Positions 16,774-26,109 of a DNA stretch of 64,000 nucleotides are shown piece after piece. Below the pieces are notes generated by a model, which had not been told where the DNA came from, did not search any database, and worked only from the letters and a program-made list of their open reading frames with translations. Origin of the DNA: Allomuricauda sp. NBRC 101325 (GTDB taxonomy: Bacteria; Bacteroidota; Bacteroidia; Flavobacteriales; Flavobacteriaceae); assembly GCF_030268205.1 (NCBI RefSeq), contig NZ_BSQF01000001.1, positions 1,160,649-1,224,648 on the forward strand. The letters run 5' to 3'. How positions within the stretch are numbered: the stretch's first letter is position 1; the number at the start of each line of letters is the position of its first letter. The position numbers were made by a program, and so were the translations under genes.

Positions 16774-16799
16774 GGGTTTATGTTTGACTCTAAAATAAA

Positions 16800-16837
16800 A
16801 AAATGCTGTTGCTTAAACTAGTAAACAACAGCATTTT
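16800..16837 (-). terminator. Terminator after the cytochrome c gene
   Basis: A perfect 12-bp stem (AAAATGCTGTTG with its complement) around a 14-base loop, flanked by A and T runs, 19 bases after the cytochrome stop codon. Confidence 0.85.
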
Positions 16838-16856
16838 AAATGTATTGGTTTGGTTT

Positions 16857-17336
16857 TTATAGCGTTCTAAGATATTCAGCTACATCTCTTGCTTCTTCTT
16901 CCGTAAGATTTTGGTTGAGCATGATGGCGTTGTTGTATTCTTTCAACAAGGCTTGTGCAATAGGATCTTCTTTCAACATTCCATCAGGATTTAGTATCAT
17001 GTTCATTACCCATGCTGGACTTCTTCTATCAAAAACATCCTTTAGTGCAGGACCGATCATTCTTTTGTCGATCATGTGACAGGCCACACAGATGGCATCA
17101 AATTTTGCTTTTCCGCGATCCGCCATAGCCTGATCGATTTCAGCTGGGAATTCAAAATCTTTGATTGGACCAACACCATTATTGTCCAAATCAACTGGAA
17201 CACCGGCTTTGGTTTCGGCCGCTTTTTCTTCAGTTTTGGTACGGCTCACCTCAAAACCATCTTTCTTTTCTTCTTTCTTTCCGCCGCAACTTGCGATCAT
17301 AGCACCAAGTGCCAAGAACAGGACAACTTTTTTCAT
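16857..17336 (-). CDS. c-type cytochrome lipoprotein
   Basis: A 159-residue lipoprotein (lipobox IASC) with a charged linker of about 50 residues and one class I cytochrome c domain. Heme attachment is at CVACH, and the axial Met is likely in NPDGM or the late IMLNQNLT segment. The domain has RGKAKFDAICVACH, RMIGPALKDVFDRRSPAWVMNMIL and a closing EEEARDVAEYLRTL. It would carry electrons at the outer face of the inner membrane or in the periplasm. No oxidase or reductase gene is next to it, so the partner is unknown. Confidence 0.9.
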   Translation of the reverse strand: MKKVVLFLALGAMIASCGGKKEEKKDGFEVSRTKTEEKAAETKAGVPVDLDNNGVGPIKDFEFPAEIDQAMADRGKAKFDAICVACHMIDKRMIGPALKDVFDRRSPAWVMNMILNPDGMLKEDPIAQALLKEYNNAIMLNQNLTEEEARDVAEYLRTL

Positions 17337-17448
17337 TATTACTTTCTTGATGTTTGTTTGTGTAAATGCAGCTACTAATATAGGTATTTAGGGTGTAATA
17401 ATAGTAGGGTTTTTTGTTTTGTCCCTCACAAGACGCCTTAGTTTGCTT

Positions 17449-18408
17449 TTAGATAGCGTTAAAAAAGCTAGTCGCCTTTTTTTCGGTGTAAGTGATATTG
17501 TCTTTTCCCCAAAATCCAACATGCCCTCCATAAGTTGGAGTTTCCAAATATAAGTTGGGATTGTTTTCCACTTCCTTGAAAGGATAGCACTCAGGCCCCA
17601 AGAACGAATCGTTTTTGGCATTGATGATCAGGCTGGGTACTTTAATATTTGGCAAAAACTGCAGCGAACTGCATTGTTCGTAATAATCCAAAGCATCTTT
17701 AAATTGATGTGCTCTACTGGTGTAGGTGTCGTCGAAATCCTTAAGCGTCTTTATTTTTCTGATTTCTTGCTCCGTTATTTGCTCAGGGAACATATCGCGT
17801 TTGATCCGCAATTTGTCCAAAAGATTTTTCTTGAAACGCTGGGCGTACAAAATATTTTTATTGCTGTGCAATTCCTTGCAAGAACTGTACAAACTACAAG
17901 GAACTGAAACTGCTACGGCTCCCTTGATGTTTTCGGGAGCGTTTGAATTTTCGCCTAAATATTTTAATAAAAGGTTGCCACCCAAACTAAATCCCTTTAA
18001 ATAAATAATTGGATAATCCCTGGTATTTAAAATGTGATGGACGACTTCGGTTAAATCTTCCGTAGCTCCAGAATGGTAGGATCGATATAACTTGTTAGGT
18101 TCTCCGCTGCACCCCCTTAGGTTGATAGCGCAACAATCATAACCGTTTTGATTTAGGATTTTTGCGCTTCCAGTAATGTAGGGTCGTTGAGCATCGCCCT
18201 CCAATCCGTGAATCAAAATCACTAATTTATCTGTTGCTTCAGAAGCATAACTCCAATCCAAATCCAAAAAATCACCATCTGAAAGGGTAATGCGTTCCCT
18301 TTTCTGTACCACCCCGTTTACCGAACGAATAATCCCCGAGTAAATAGTGGAGAAATGTCCATTCTTAAAAAAGATAGGTGGATTATATTTCGATGCAACC
18401 TGTGGCAT
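17449..18408 (-). CDS. Alpha/beta hydrolase, YheT family
   Basis: A 319-residue hydrolase. The opening PIFFKNGHFSTIYSGIIR, then LVILIHGLEGDAQRPYI, the nucleophile elbow GFSLGGNLLLKYLGE (Ser at about residue 142) and the late His in PTYGGHVGF are those of the YheT/COG0429 group; Asp in NAKNDSFLG completes the triad. The substrate is unknown, with carboxylesters likely. It starts 8 bases after the stop of the nitronate monooxygenase gene and is co-transcribed with it. Confidence 0.9.
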   Translation of the reverse strand: MPQVASKYNPPIFFKNGHFSTIYSGIIRSVNGVVQKRERITLSDGDFLDLDWSYASEATDKLVILIHGLEGDAQRPYITGSAKILNQNGYDCCAINLRGCSGEPNKLYRSYHSGATEDLTEVVHHILNTRDYPIIYLKGFSLGGNLLLKYLGENSNAPENIKGAVAVSVPCSLYSSCKELHSNKNILYAQRFKKNLLDKLRIKRDMFPEQITEQEIRKIKTLKDFDDTYTSRAHQFKDALDYYEQCSSLQFLPNIKVPSLIINAKNDSFLGPECYPFKEVENNPNLYLETPTYGGHVGFWGKDNITYTEKKATSFFNAI

Positions 18409-18416
18409 TTTTGAAT

Positions 18417-19394
18417 TTAGTTTTTAGGATAAGTTTCCAAAAGTTTGGCCTGTGCCTCAATGGCTGTTTTAAATTCTGATTTTAGGTTTTTAACCAATTC
18501 GGAAACAGGAAGCACATCATCAATAGTGGTTACCCCTTGTCCTGCCGACCAAATGGTTTTCCATGCTTTTGCCTCGGTATTCAATTCTTTTCCAAAATCA
18601 ATTTTGGTATCTTTTTTAAGGTCTTCTTCCGTGATTCCTGCAGCTTTTAAACTGGATGCTAAAAAGTTGGCATGCACTCCAGAAATGGCTGCGGTGTAAA
18701 CAATATCACTAGCTCCAGCATCCATGATCATTTGTCGGTATTCGTCAGTGGCTTTGCTCTCTTCTGTATTGATAAAACGCGTTCCCATATAAGCCAAATC
18801 GGCACCCATTTGTAAGGCAGAAGCAATATCTTGACCTGTACTGATGCATCCCGAAAGCAATATGGTCCTATGGAAGAATTTCTTCACTTCGGCAATCAAA
18901 CTCATCGGATTTATTGTTCCTCCGTGTCCTCCAGCGCCTGCAGAAACCAAAATAAGTCCGTCCACTCCAGCTTCGGCCGCTTTTTCTGCATGACGTTTTT
19001 TAATGATGTCGTGAAAGACCAATCCGCCATAACTGTGAATAGCATCTACCACCATACTTACGGCACCAAGTGATGTAATTACCAAAGGCACCTTATGTTT
19101 CATACAAAGTTTAACATCGGCTTCCAACCTTGGATTGGTTGGATGCACTACCAAATTCACGCCAAAAGGAGCCGCTTTCTTCCCTGTCTCCGCTTCAAAT
19201 TTTTCGAGTTCAGATTTAATTTCAATGAGCCACTCCTCAAAACCCTCACTGGTGCGTTGGTTTAGGGCTGGAAAGGTTCCAACAATACCATTTTTGCAAC
19301 ACTCGATGACCAATTTAGGACCAGAAATCAGGAACATGGGTGCGGCAACAACGGGGAGCGACAAATCGGAAATAAATGTTGCTTTTTGACTCAT
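18417..19394 (-). CDS. Nitronate monooxygenase (2-nitropropane dioxygenase-like)
   Basis: A 325-residue FMN-dependent TIM-barrel enzyme that oxidises nitronates such as propionate-3-nitronate. Family marks are LPVVAAPMFLISGP at the N-terminus, GVDGLILVSAGAGGHGG at the phosphate-binding loop and MGADLAYMGTRFINTEES near residue 210. The active-site His of class I enzymes is likely in the AGGHGG loop. It leads the two-gene run with the YheT hydrolase. The family also contains enoyl reductase FabK-like members, so the substrate is not certain. Confidence 0.88.
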   Translation of the reverse strand: MSQKATFISDLSLPVVAAPMFLISGPKLVIECCKNGIVGTFPALNQRTSEGFEEWLIEIKSELEKFEAETGKKAAPFGVNLVVHPTNPRLEADVKLCMKHKVPLVITSLGAVSMVVDAIHSYGGLVFHDIIKKRHAEKAAEAGVDGLILVSAGAGGHGGTINPMSLIAEVKKFFHRTILLSGCISTGQDIASALQMGADLAYMGTRFINTEESKATDEYRQMIMDAGASDIVYTAAISGVHANFLASSLKAAGITEEDLKKDTKIDFGKELNTEAKAWKTIWSAGQGVTTIDDVLPVSELVKNLKSEFKTAIEAQAKLLETYPKN

Positions 19395-19510
19395 AAGGAT
19401 AGTGTTAAACTATGATTAAAAATAGAAACAATTCTGCTCAAGATAGGCATCGGTTTTCAAAACTATGGTATTTTTACGATTATTATGCATGCATAACAAA
19501 ATAACCCACT

Positions 19511-19984
19511 ATGTTTTTTAAAGAATTTGAGATCAGATGGAGTGATACCGATGCCAATAGGCATTTGGCCAATTCAGCCTATATAAATTTTATGAGCCAC
19601 ACCCGAATGGCATATTTGGGGCAGTTGGGCTTTAACCAGAAAAGTATGTCTGTCCATAATATTGGGCCAGTGGTGTTCTATGAGCATGTCTATTATTTTA
19701 AGGAAGCTTTCCAAGGAAAACCGGTAAAAGTGTCTTTGGAATTTGTAGGTATGAGCGAAGATGGCATGTTCTTCGAGTTCCGTCATAATTTTTATGATGA
19801 AAAAGGAACCAATTTTGCACGATGTGAGATGATGGGTGCATGGATAGACCTTAAGGAACGGAGGTTATCTGGCTTACCCGAAGAATTTTTAACGGCTTTT
19901 AATTCCATGGAGAAAACCGAGGACTTTAAGACTTTGACCAAGGACGATACCCGCAAGCACGTTCAGGTTCCTAAAGATTTGTAA
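19511..19984 (+). CDS. Acyl-CoA thioesterase (4HBT hotdog fold)
   Basis: A 157-residue cytosolic hotdog protein. The opening EFEIRWSDTDANRHLANSAY carries the catalytic Asp of the 4-hydroxybenzoyl-CoA thioesterase group (SDTD) and the following NRHLANSAYINF helix start. It hydrolyses some acyl-CoA; the chain is unknown. It is monocistronic, in a divergent position to the nitronate monooxygenase gene and convergent with the DMT transporter. A near-consensus -7 box (TATTTTTA) lies about 40 bases upstream. Confidence 0.87.
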   Translation: MFFKEFEIRWSDTDANRHLANSAYINFMSHTRMAYLGQLGFNQKSMSVHNIGPVVFYEHVYYFKEAFQGKPVKVSLEFVGMSEDGMFFEFRHNFYDEKGTNFARCEMMGAWIDLKERRLSGLPEEFLTAFNSMEKTEDFKTLTKDDTRKHVQVPKDL

Positions 19985-19992
19985 GGAAGGGG

Positions 19993-20889
19993 CTATCCAA
20001 TATGTGGCTTGGGCTTTTTACTGGCCAAATAAACTCCGACCAAAACGAAGCTGGTTGCGATTACCTTAATTAAAGTGAGGTGGTCCTTGCCCGTAAAGAT
20101 GGCAAAGATAATGCCCACCAAAGGTTGCACATACATAAAGGCCCCAATGGTGGATGCCTTTACTTGAGTTAAGGCAAAAGCATTGAACAAATAGGTTAAA
20201 AAAGTGGTGCCGATAACCACAAAGGCAATGGATCCCATAGCCCAAGGTGGAATGGTGGACCATTCAATTTCAACAACTTCATGCCAAGTCAAGGGCAAGT
20301 TGATGATGACAGCAATGGTAAACAGCCATTTCATTAAGGTAAAAGGATGGTATTTTTCAATCAGCTTTTTAACAACGATTAGGTAGGCACCATAGGAAGT
20401 TGCATTTACCACAAATAGAAAATTACCTAAAGGTATATTGGGTGCATCCTGCCGAACTTCTGCCCCAAACATAATAAGACCAATGGCTCCCACAAATCCT
20501 AAAAATACGCCCAGTCCTTTATTTAATGTGATACGTTCCTTTAAAAGGAAGGCGGACATGATCACGACGATAATCGGGCTAACAGTAACGAGCACAGAAC
20601 TGTTAATTGGAGTGGAGAGTTGCAGTCCTTTAAAAAAGGAAAGCATATTGATGACCATGCCCAAAATGGAACAGACCAAAATGCGAAGCCAATCTTTTTT
20701 CTCAATTTTTTCCTTGGGACCCCAAAAGGAAATCAACCAAAAAAGCAATGCAGCACCCGTTACCCTCAGGAAAATAAACCCAAAAGATTCCACATAGGTG
20801 GGCATTACCCCTTTTGCAATGGTGTGGTTGATACCATAAATGGTAGTGGCGCCTATGGCAGCCAATATGGCCAAGGTTCTTTTACTCAT
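19993..20889 (-). CDS. EamA/DMT family exporter
   Basis: A 298-residue inner-membrane protein with ten hydrophobic segments in two EamA halves: TIYGINHTIAKGVMPTYV near the start and GTTFLTYLFNAFALTQVKASTIGAFMYVQPLVG in the second half. The family exports amino acids and other metabolites; the substrate is unknown. Its ATG overlaps by four bases (ATGA) the stop of the upstream ArsC-like gene, so the two are translationally coupled. Confidence 0.9.
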   Translation of the reverse strand: MSKRTLAILAAIGATTIYGINHTIAKGVMPTYVESFGFIFLRVTGAALLFWLISFWGPKEKIEKKDWLRILVCSILGMVINMLSFFKGLQLSTPINSSVLVTVSPIIVVIMSAFLLKERITLNKGLGVFLGFVGAIGLIMFGAEVRQDAPNIPLGNFLFVVNATSYGAYLIVVKKLIEKYHPFTLMKWLFTIAVIINLPLTWHEVVEIEWSTIPPWAMGSIAFVVIGTTFLTYLFNAFALTQVKASTIGAFMYVQPLVGIIFAIFTGKDHLTLIKVIATSFVLVGVYLASKKPKPHIG

Positions 20890-21239
20890 GAATGCAATGC
20901 CTCTTTGGCCGCTTCGACCACTTTTTTGGAATTCCCGACAAATATTTGTCCGTCAATTATAGCTACTGGACGCTTTAAAAAAGTATAGTGTTCCAAAATC
21001 AGGTTTTTGTATTCGTCCTCCGAAAGTTCTTGTTCATGAAGTCCCCTTTGGCGGAAAAGCATGGCCCTTTTGCTGAAAAGGGATTCGTAGCTGCCTGAAA
21101 GTTGTGCCATTTCATCCAATTGTGCTGGAGTTATGGGCTCAGATTTTATCTCTTGCAAAATAACCCCATCCAAAGGTTCCAACTCTTTTAAAATGCGAAT
21201 ACAAGTAGAGCAGCTGCCCAAATGGTATATTTTTTTCAT
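20886..21239 (-). CDS. ArsC/Spx-like thioredoxin-fold protein
   Basis: A 117-residue protein starting at MKKIYHLGSCSTC; the in-frame start at 21281 would add 14 hydrophobic residues not typical of the family. The N-terminal CSTC motif and LKELEPL helix, the central GSYESLFSKRAMLFRQRG and the late KRPVAIIDGQIFVG (with the cis-Pro region) match the ArsC/YffB family. Arsenate reductase activity is not certain: many Bacteroidota members are of unknown function and there are no ars genes nearby. It overlaps the start of the exporter gene. Confidence 0.82.
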   Translation of the reverse strand: MKKIYHLGSCSTCIRILKELEPLDGVILQEIKSEPITPAQLDEMAQLSGSYESLFSKRAMLFRQRGLHEQELSEDEYKNLILEHYTFLKRPVAIIDGQIFVGNSKKVVEAAKEALHS

Positions 21240-21379
21240 GATTTTGGTATTGGAGGACAAAGGAAGCCAAAAATGAATCAATAGGGATGAAGAAAAGGTA
21301 AATTCAACAGCTTTTGGGCAACCTGTTTTAAAATTTCAAAGTAGTTTTATCCCAACAAACATGTCCAAAAACTAATGGT

Positions 21380-21847
21380 ATGGAAAAGATTTTCGATATT
21401 CTTGTGAAGAACAGAACCATTCTTCACAACTTTTTAGAGAACACGCCCGAAGAAGATTTATTTAAAATTCCTGTGGGATTTAACAATAATATTTGGTGGA
21501 ACATTGCCCATGTGGTGGTCACTCCGCAATTGTTAATGTATAAACTAAGTGGATTGGATTTTACCATTGAAGAGGAATTGGTCAACGCCTACAAAAAGGG
21601 AACTTTCCCCAATGGAATCCCATCTCAAGAGGTGCGTGATAAAATTTCCAAATATTTGTTCAGTACCGTGGAACAGATTCAGAAAGATTACGAAGCTGGA
21701 AAATTCAAAACTTTTCAGGAGTATATGACCACCCCGAAAATCGGATTGAGCAGTCCAGAAGATGCCCTTTCTTTCAATGTTTTTCATGAGGGATTGCACT
21801 TGGGAGCCATTTTGGCCTTAAAAAAAGCGGTAAAAGAACAAGCTTAA
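21380..21847 (+). CDS. DinB family protein
   Basis: A 155-residue cytosolic protein with a DinB-like four-helix fold. The metal-site triad is visible: His in WWNIAHVVVTP and two His in NVFHEGLHLGAI. Members are metal-dependent transferases or hydrolases acting on thiol cofactors, and many have unknown substrates. Its last bases overlap the convergent DUF3298-type gene by four. It is unrelated in sequence to the secreted DinB protein at 13626. Confidence 0.85.
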   Translation: MEKIFDILVKNRTILHNFLENTPEEDLFKIPVGFNNNIWWNIAHVVVTPQLLMYKLSGLDFTIEEELVNAYKKGTFPNGIPSQEVRDKISKYLFSTVEQIQKDYEAGKFKTFQEYMTTPKIGLSSPEDALSFNVFHEGLHLGAILALKKAVKEQA

Positions 21848-22584
21848 GGTCCTACTTTTCTTTTTAAGTACAGATTGATTTCGTTGTAAGGCAAAACTAA
21901 AGTAATAGGTCCGTCCGCATACGAAGCCACTTCGTATTGGTTATAGATCAATTGAATGCCCTCTTTGGTATACCCTAAATTATTAGGTAAATGAAAAGCA
22001 TCACCCTCGAACATAAATCCAGTGGCGTTGATGTTTTTGTTTTGCGGAATGTCTTCTTGGATTCTGAATTTGGTTTCTGCGAATTTCTCAAACCCCTCCA
22101 AATCACTAAAAAGCTCCCAGTTTTCCAATTCTGCACCTTTACCTTTGTCAAAATTTAAAAAAGAGGTTGCGGCATAACCGTGCGCTCCTCCCGTAAAGGA
22201 ATAGGATTCCAATTTTATGGTGATGATCCAATCATTTTCAAAAACCACTTCCCCATTGATCTTGGCCTCCCAAGCTACCTCCTCTGGAAATTTGGTCTTT
22301 AATTCTTTATAACTACTGGTAAAGGAACTGATCGCCTTGTCCACATTATCAATGGTTCTATCCTCGCTAAACGATAAAAGACTGATGATTTCTTCCCGAA
22401 GCGCCACATCTATGGCTTTGGCCACAGGAGTTTCGTCCAAAACGGTTGGAATATTGATGGAGATTTTGGGACATTCGGCACAGGTTTCTCCCTCTAAGGA
22501 AACCGTCTCGTAAGTAAGTTTGGTGTCGGTAGCGCAGCTTCCTATCACGCATAAAATGAGGATTAGGCCGAAGAATTTTTTCAT
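21844..22584 (-). CDS. DUF3298/DUF4163-type lipoprotein
   Basis: A 246-residue lipoprotein from the ATG at 22584 (MKKFFGLILILCVIGSC); an in-frame ATG eight codons upstream would put polar residues before the signal. The mature region resembles the DUF4163 plus DUF3298 pair of RsiV-like extracytoplasmic domains: ISINIPTVLD, SFTGGAHGYAATSFLNFD with its GGAHG core, and a final QYEVASYADGPITLVLPY. In RsiV this pair senses lysozyme; here there is no transmembrane or anti-sigma part, so the role is open. Confidence 0.85.
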   Translation of the reverse strand: MKKFFGLILILCVIGSCATDTKLTYETVSLEGETCAECPKISINIPTVLDETPVAKAIDVALREEIISLLSFSEDRTIDNVDKAISSFTSSYKELKTKFPEEVAWEAKINGEVVFENDWIITIKLESYSFTGGAHGYAATSFLNFDKGKGAELENWELFSDLEGFEKFAETKFRIQEDIPQNKNINATGFMFEGDAFHLPNNLGYTKEGIQLIYNQYEVASYADGPITLVLPYNEINLYLKRKVGP

Positions 22585-22621
22585 GGGTTGAGGTTTTTGG
22601 GTCATCAAAAATACTACTTCG

Positions 22622-22652
22622 TTGATTACCCCAAAAGATAACGATACATTTG
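22622..22652 (+). promoter_or_regulatory. Promoter of the metB-like gene
   Basis: TTG at 22622-22624, a 20-base spacer, then TACATTTG at 22645-22652, an exact match to the Bacteroidota -33/-7 pattern. The start codon follows 18 bases later. Confidence 0.6.
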
Positions 22653-22670
22653 TGATAAGATTTAAAGGGT

Positions 22671-23825
22671 ATGAGCAAAAAAGAGCTAAAATTCAATAGC
22701 AAAACCATACACGGAGGTCAACAACCAGATGCTGCTTACGGTGCTGTGATGCCTCCCATCTACCAAACCTCTACCTATGCCCAATCGACCCCTGGAGGCC
22801 ATAAAGGATTTGAATATTCCAGAGGAGCCAACCCTACCCGGACTGCTTTGGAAAATGCGGTGGCAAGTCTCGAAAATGGGAATTACGGAATGGCATTCGG
22901 AAGTGGAATGGCTGCCATTGATGCGGTAATCAAATTGTTGGGTCCAGTAGACGAAGTGATCTGCACCAGCGATTTGTATGGCGGCAGTTACCGTCTTTTT
23001 AAAGGCGTGTTCGAGAAATACGGAATCAAATTTCGTTTTTCCGATATGTCGGATATGAAAGCATTGGCCTCGCAAATCGACCAAAACACCAAATTGGTTT
23101 GGGTCGAAACCCCGACCAATCCAATGATGAATATTATTGATATTAAAGCTGTGGCCGAAGTCACTAAAGCTCATCATATATTATTGGCGGTGGACAATAC
23201 GTTTGCCACCCCTTATTTACAGCGACCTTTGGATTTAGGGGCAGATATTGTGATGCACTCTGCAACCAAATACTTAGGCGGACATAGCGATGTGGTGGTC
23301 GGAGCATTGGCCGTGAAAGATGAGAAATTAGCGGAACAACTCTACTTCATTCAAAAATCAAGTGGAGGAATTTGCGGACCGATGGACAGTTTTTTGACCC
23401 TACGTGGCATCAAGACTCTTCATGTACGCATGCAACGGCATTGTGAAAATGGGGAAGTCATTGCCAAATATTTGAAAGCACATCCAAAAGTTGAGAAAGT
23501 ATATTGGCCAGGATTCACATCGCACCCCAACCATAAAATTGCCAAAGAGCAAATGAGCGGTTTTGGGGGTATGATTTCCTTTGTGCCCAAGGGTGCAAAT
23601 TATGAGGAAGCCATAAAAATTGTGGAGCGCTTGAACCTATTTACGCTTGCCGAATCTTTGGGAGGTGTTGAAAGTTTGGTTGGTCATCCTGCGAGTATGT
23701 CACACGGTAGTATTCCCAAGGAAGAACGCGAAAAAAATGGTGTAGTTGACGCACTTATTCGATTAAGTGTAGGTATTGAGGATGTGGATGATCTGATCAG
23801 CGATTTGGAGCAGGCCCTGAATTGA
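22671..23825 (+). CDS. metB: Cystathionine gamma-synthase/beta-lyase family PLP enzyme
   Basis: A 384-residue Cys/Met metabolism PLP enzyme. The PLP lysine is in MHSATKYLGGHSDVV (about residue 203); other family marks are TSTYAQSTPG, YEYSRGANPTR with the substrate-binding Tyr/Arg, and AESLGGVESLVGHPASMSHGSI. The family includes gamma-synthase (MetB), beta-lyase (MetC) and gamma-lyase, which cannot be separated safely by eye; the residue set is most like bacterial MetB/CTH enzymes. It has its own promoter and is followed by the gdhA promoter region. Confidence 0.85.
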   Translation: MSKKELKFNSKTIHGGQQPDAAYGAVMPPIYQTSTYAQSTPGGHKGFEYSRGANPTRTALENAVASLENGNYGMAFGSGMAAIDAVIKLLGPVDEVICTSDLYGGSYRLFKGVFEKYGIKFRFSDMSDMKALASQIDQNTKLVWVETPTNPMMNIIDIKAVAEVTKAHHILLAVDNTFATPYLQRPLDLGADIVMHSATKYLGGHSDVVVGALAVKDEKLAEQLYFIQKSSGGICGPMDSFLTLRGIKTLHVRMQRHCENGEVIAKYLKAHPKVEKVYWPGFTSHPNHKIAKEQMSGFGGMISFVPKGANYEEAIKIVERLNLFTLAESLGGVESLVGHPASMSHGSIPKEEREKNGVVDALIRLSVGIEDVDDLISDLEQALN

Positions 23826-23876
23826 AATATTTTGAAAAATTTATATAAAATAAATATTCAAATTATGGAAATAATA

Positions 23877-23884
23877 TAATTTTG
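23877..23884 (+). promoter_or_regulatory. -7 box for gdhA
   Basis: TAATTTTG, an exact TAnnTTTG box 72 bases before the gdhA ATG, so the leader would be about 65 bases. No -33 TTG at the usual distance. Confidence 0.4.
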
Positions 23885-23896
23885 CGCTCAAATTAA

Positions 23897-25300
<1,404 letters not shown>

Positions 25301-25304
25301 GTAC

Positions 25305-25325
25305 AAACCATCTAGAATGGTTTTT
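25305..25325 (+). terminator. gdhA terminator
   Basis: A 7-bp stem (AAACCAT with ATGGTTT) around CTAGA, followed by T residues, just after the gdhA stop codon. It is modest in size but placed as expected. Confidence 0.6.
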
Positions 25326-25330
25326 GATTG

Positions 25331-25382
25331 GCAGTTACCGGAAGGAGTGATTACTTTTACACTTCTGGTAACTGCTTTTTTT
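25331..25382 (+). terminator. Large hairpin directly before recO
   Basis: A 14-bp stem with one mismatch (GCAGTTACCGGAAG with its complement) around a 17-base loop, followed by seven T residues that end 5 bases before the recO ATG. It looks like an intrinsic terminator but leaves no room for a promoter after it. The loop holds a near-consensus -7 box (TACTTTTA). Confidence 0.7.
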
Positions 25383-25387
25383 ATGCC

Positions 25388-26107
25388 ATGCAAGTAACAA
25401 CCAAAGCCATCGTACTTTCCTCACTAAAATATGGGGATACCAGTCTTATTGTTCGGGCTTTTACTGAGTCCGATGGGATGAAATCCTATTTGTTGAAAGG
25501 TGTTCTTGCTTCCAAAAAAGGGAAATTAAAACCGGCTTATTTTTTACCGTTGATGCAATTGGAAATTGTGGCGAACCACAAAAATAAAGGCACTTTGGAA
25601 AGTCTACGTGAGGTAAAGGTGAGCGCTCCCTACCAATCTCTGCACACAGACATTGTAAAAAACAGTGTGGTGCTTTTTTTGGCAGAAATGTTGGGCAATT
25701 CCATTTCCGAAGAAGAGCAAGATTTAGGACTGTTCAATTATTTGGAATATGCTTTGCATTGGATGGATATTCACTCACTTTCCCCAAATTTTCACATCCT
25801 CTTTTTGTTGAATTTGACCAAGTATTTAGGCTTCTATCCAGACACTTTTCAGCAAAACTCGCCGTTTTTCGATTTGCAAGAGGGAAGCTTCTGCAAAACA
25901 CCCTCCCTCAATCCCTTGATTCAGAGTGAAAATCTTGAAAATTTTAAAAAGTTTTTAGGCACGAATTTTGATGCATTACAGACGATCCAACTAACGAAGT
26001 CTAACAGGCGAGAACTCTTAAAAACAATGATATTATATTTCCGATTGCATGTGCACGGATTTAGGGAACCAAAGTCTCTTGCCGTATTAAATGCTGTATT
26101 TACTTAA
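25388..26107 (+). CDS. recO: DNA repair protein RecO
   Basis: A 239-residue recombination mediator that loads RecA on SSB-coated DNA with RecR/RecF. The ATG at 25388 gives MQVTTKAIVLSSLKYGDTSLIVRAFTE, the conserved OB-fold start; the upstream in-frame start would run through the terminator hairpin. The helical C-terminal domain follows, without the Cys zinc motif of some RecO proteins. The next gene, a TonB receptor, starts 2 bases after its stop. Confidence 0.93.
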   Translation: MQVTTKAIVLSSLKYGDTSLIVRAFTESDGMKSYLLKGVLASKKGKLKPAYFLPLMQLEIVANHKNKGTLESLREVKVSAPYQSLHTDIVKNSVVLFLAEMLGNSISEEEQDLGLFNYLEYALHWMDIHSLSPNFHILFLLNLTKYLGFYPDTFQQNSPFFDLQEGSFCKTPSLNPLIQSENLENFKKFLGTNFDALQTIQLTKSNRRELLKTMILYFRLHVHGFREPKSLAVLNAVFT

Positions 26108-26109
26108 AA

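Noticed and set aside
17388-17621. Open frame of 77 codons at the end of the YheT gene
   Set aside because: Overlaps the YheT gene in another frame; no signal or motif.
20886-21239. Arsenic resistance operon
   Set aside because: The ArsC-like protein is coupled only to a DMT exporter; no ArsB/Acr3, ArsR or other ars gene is near.
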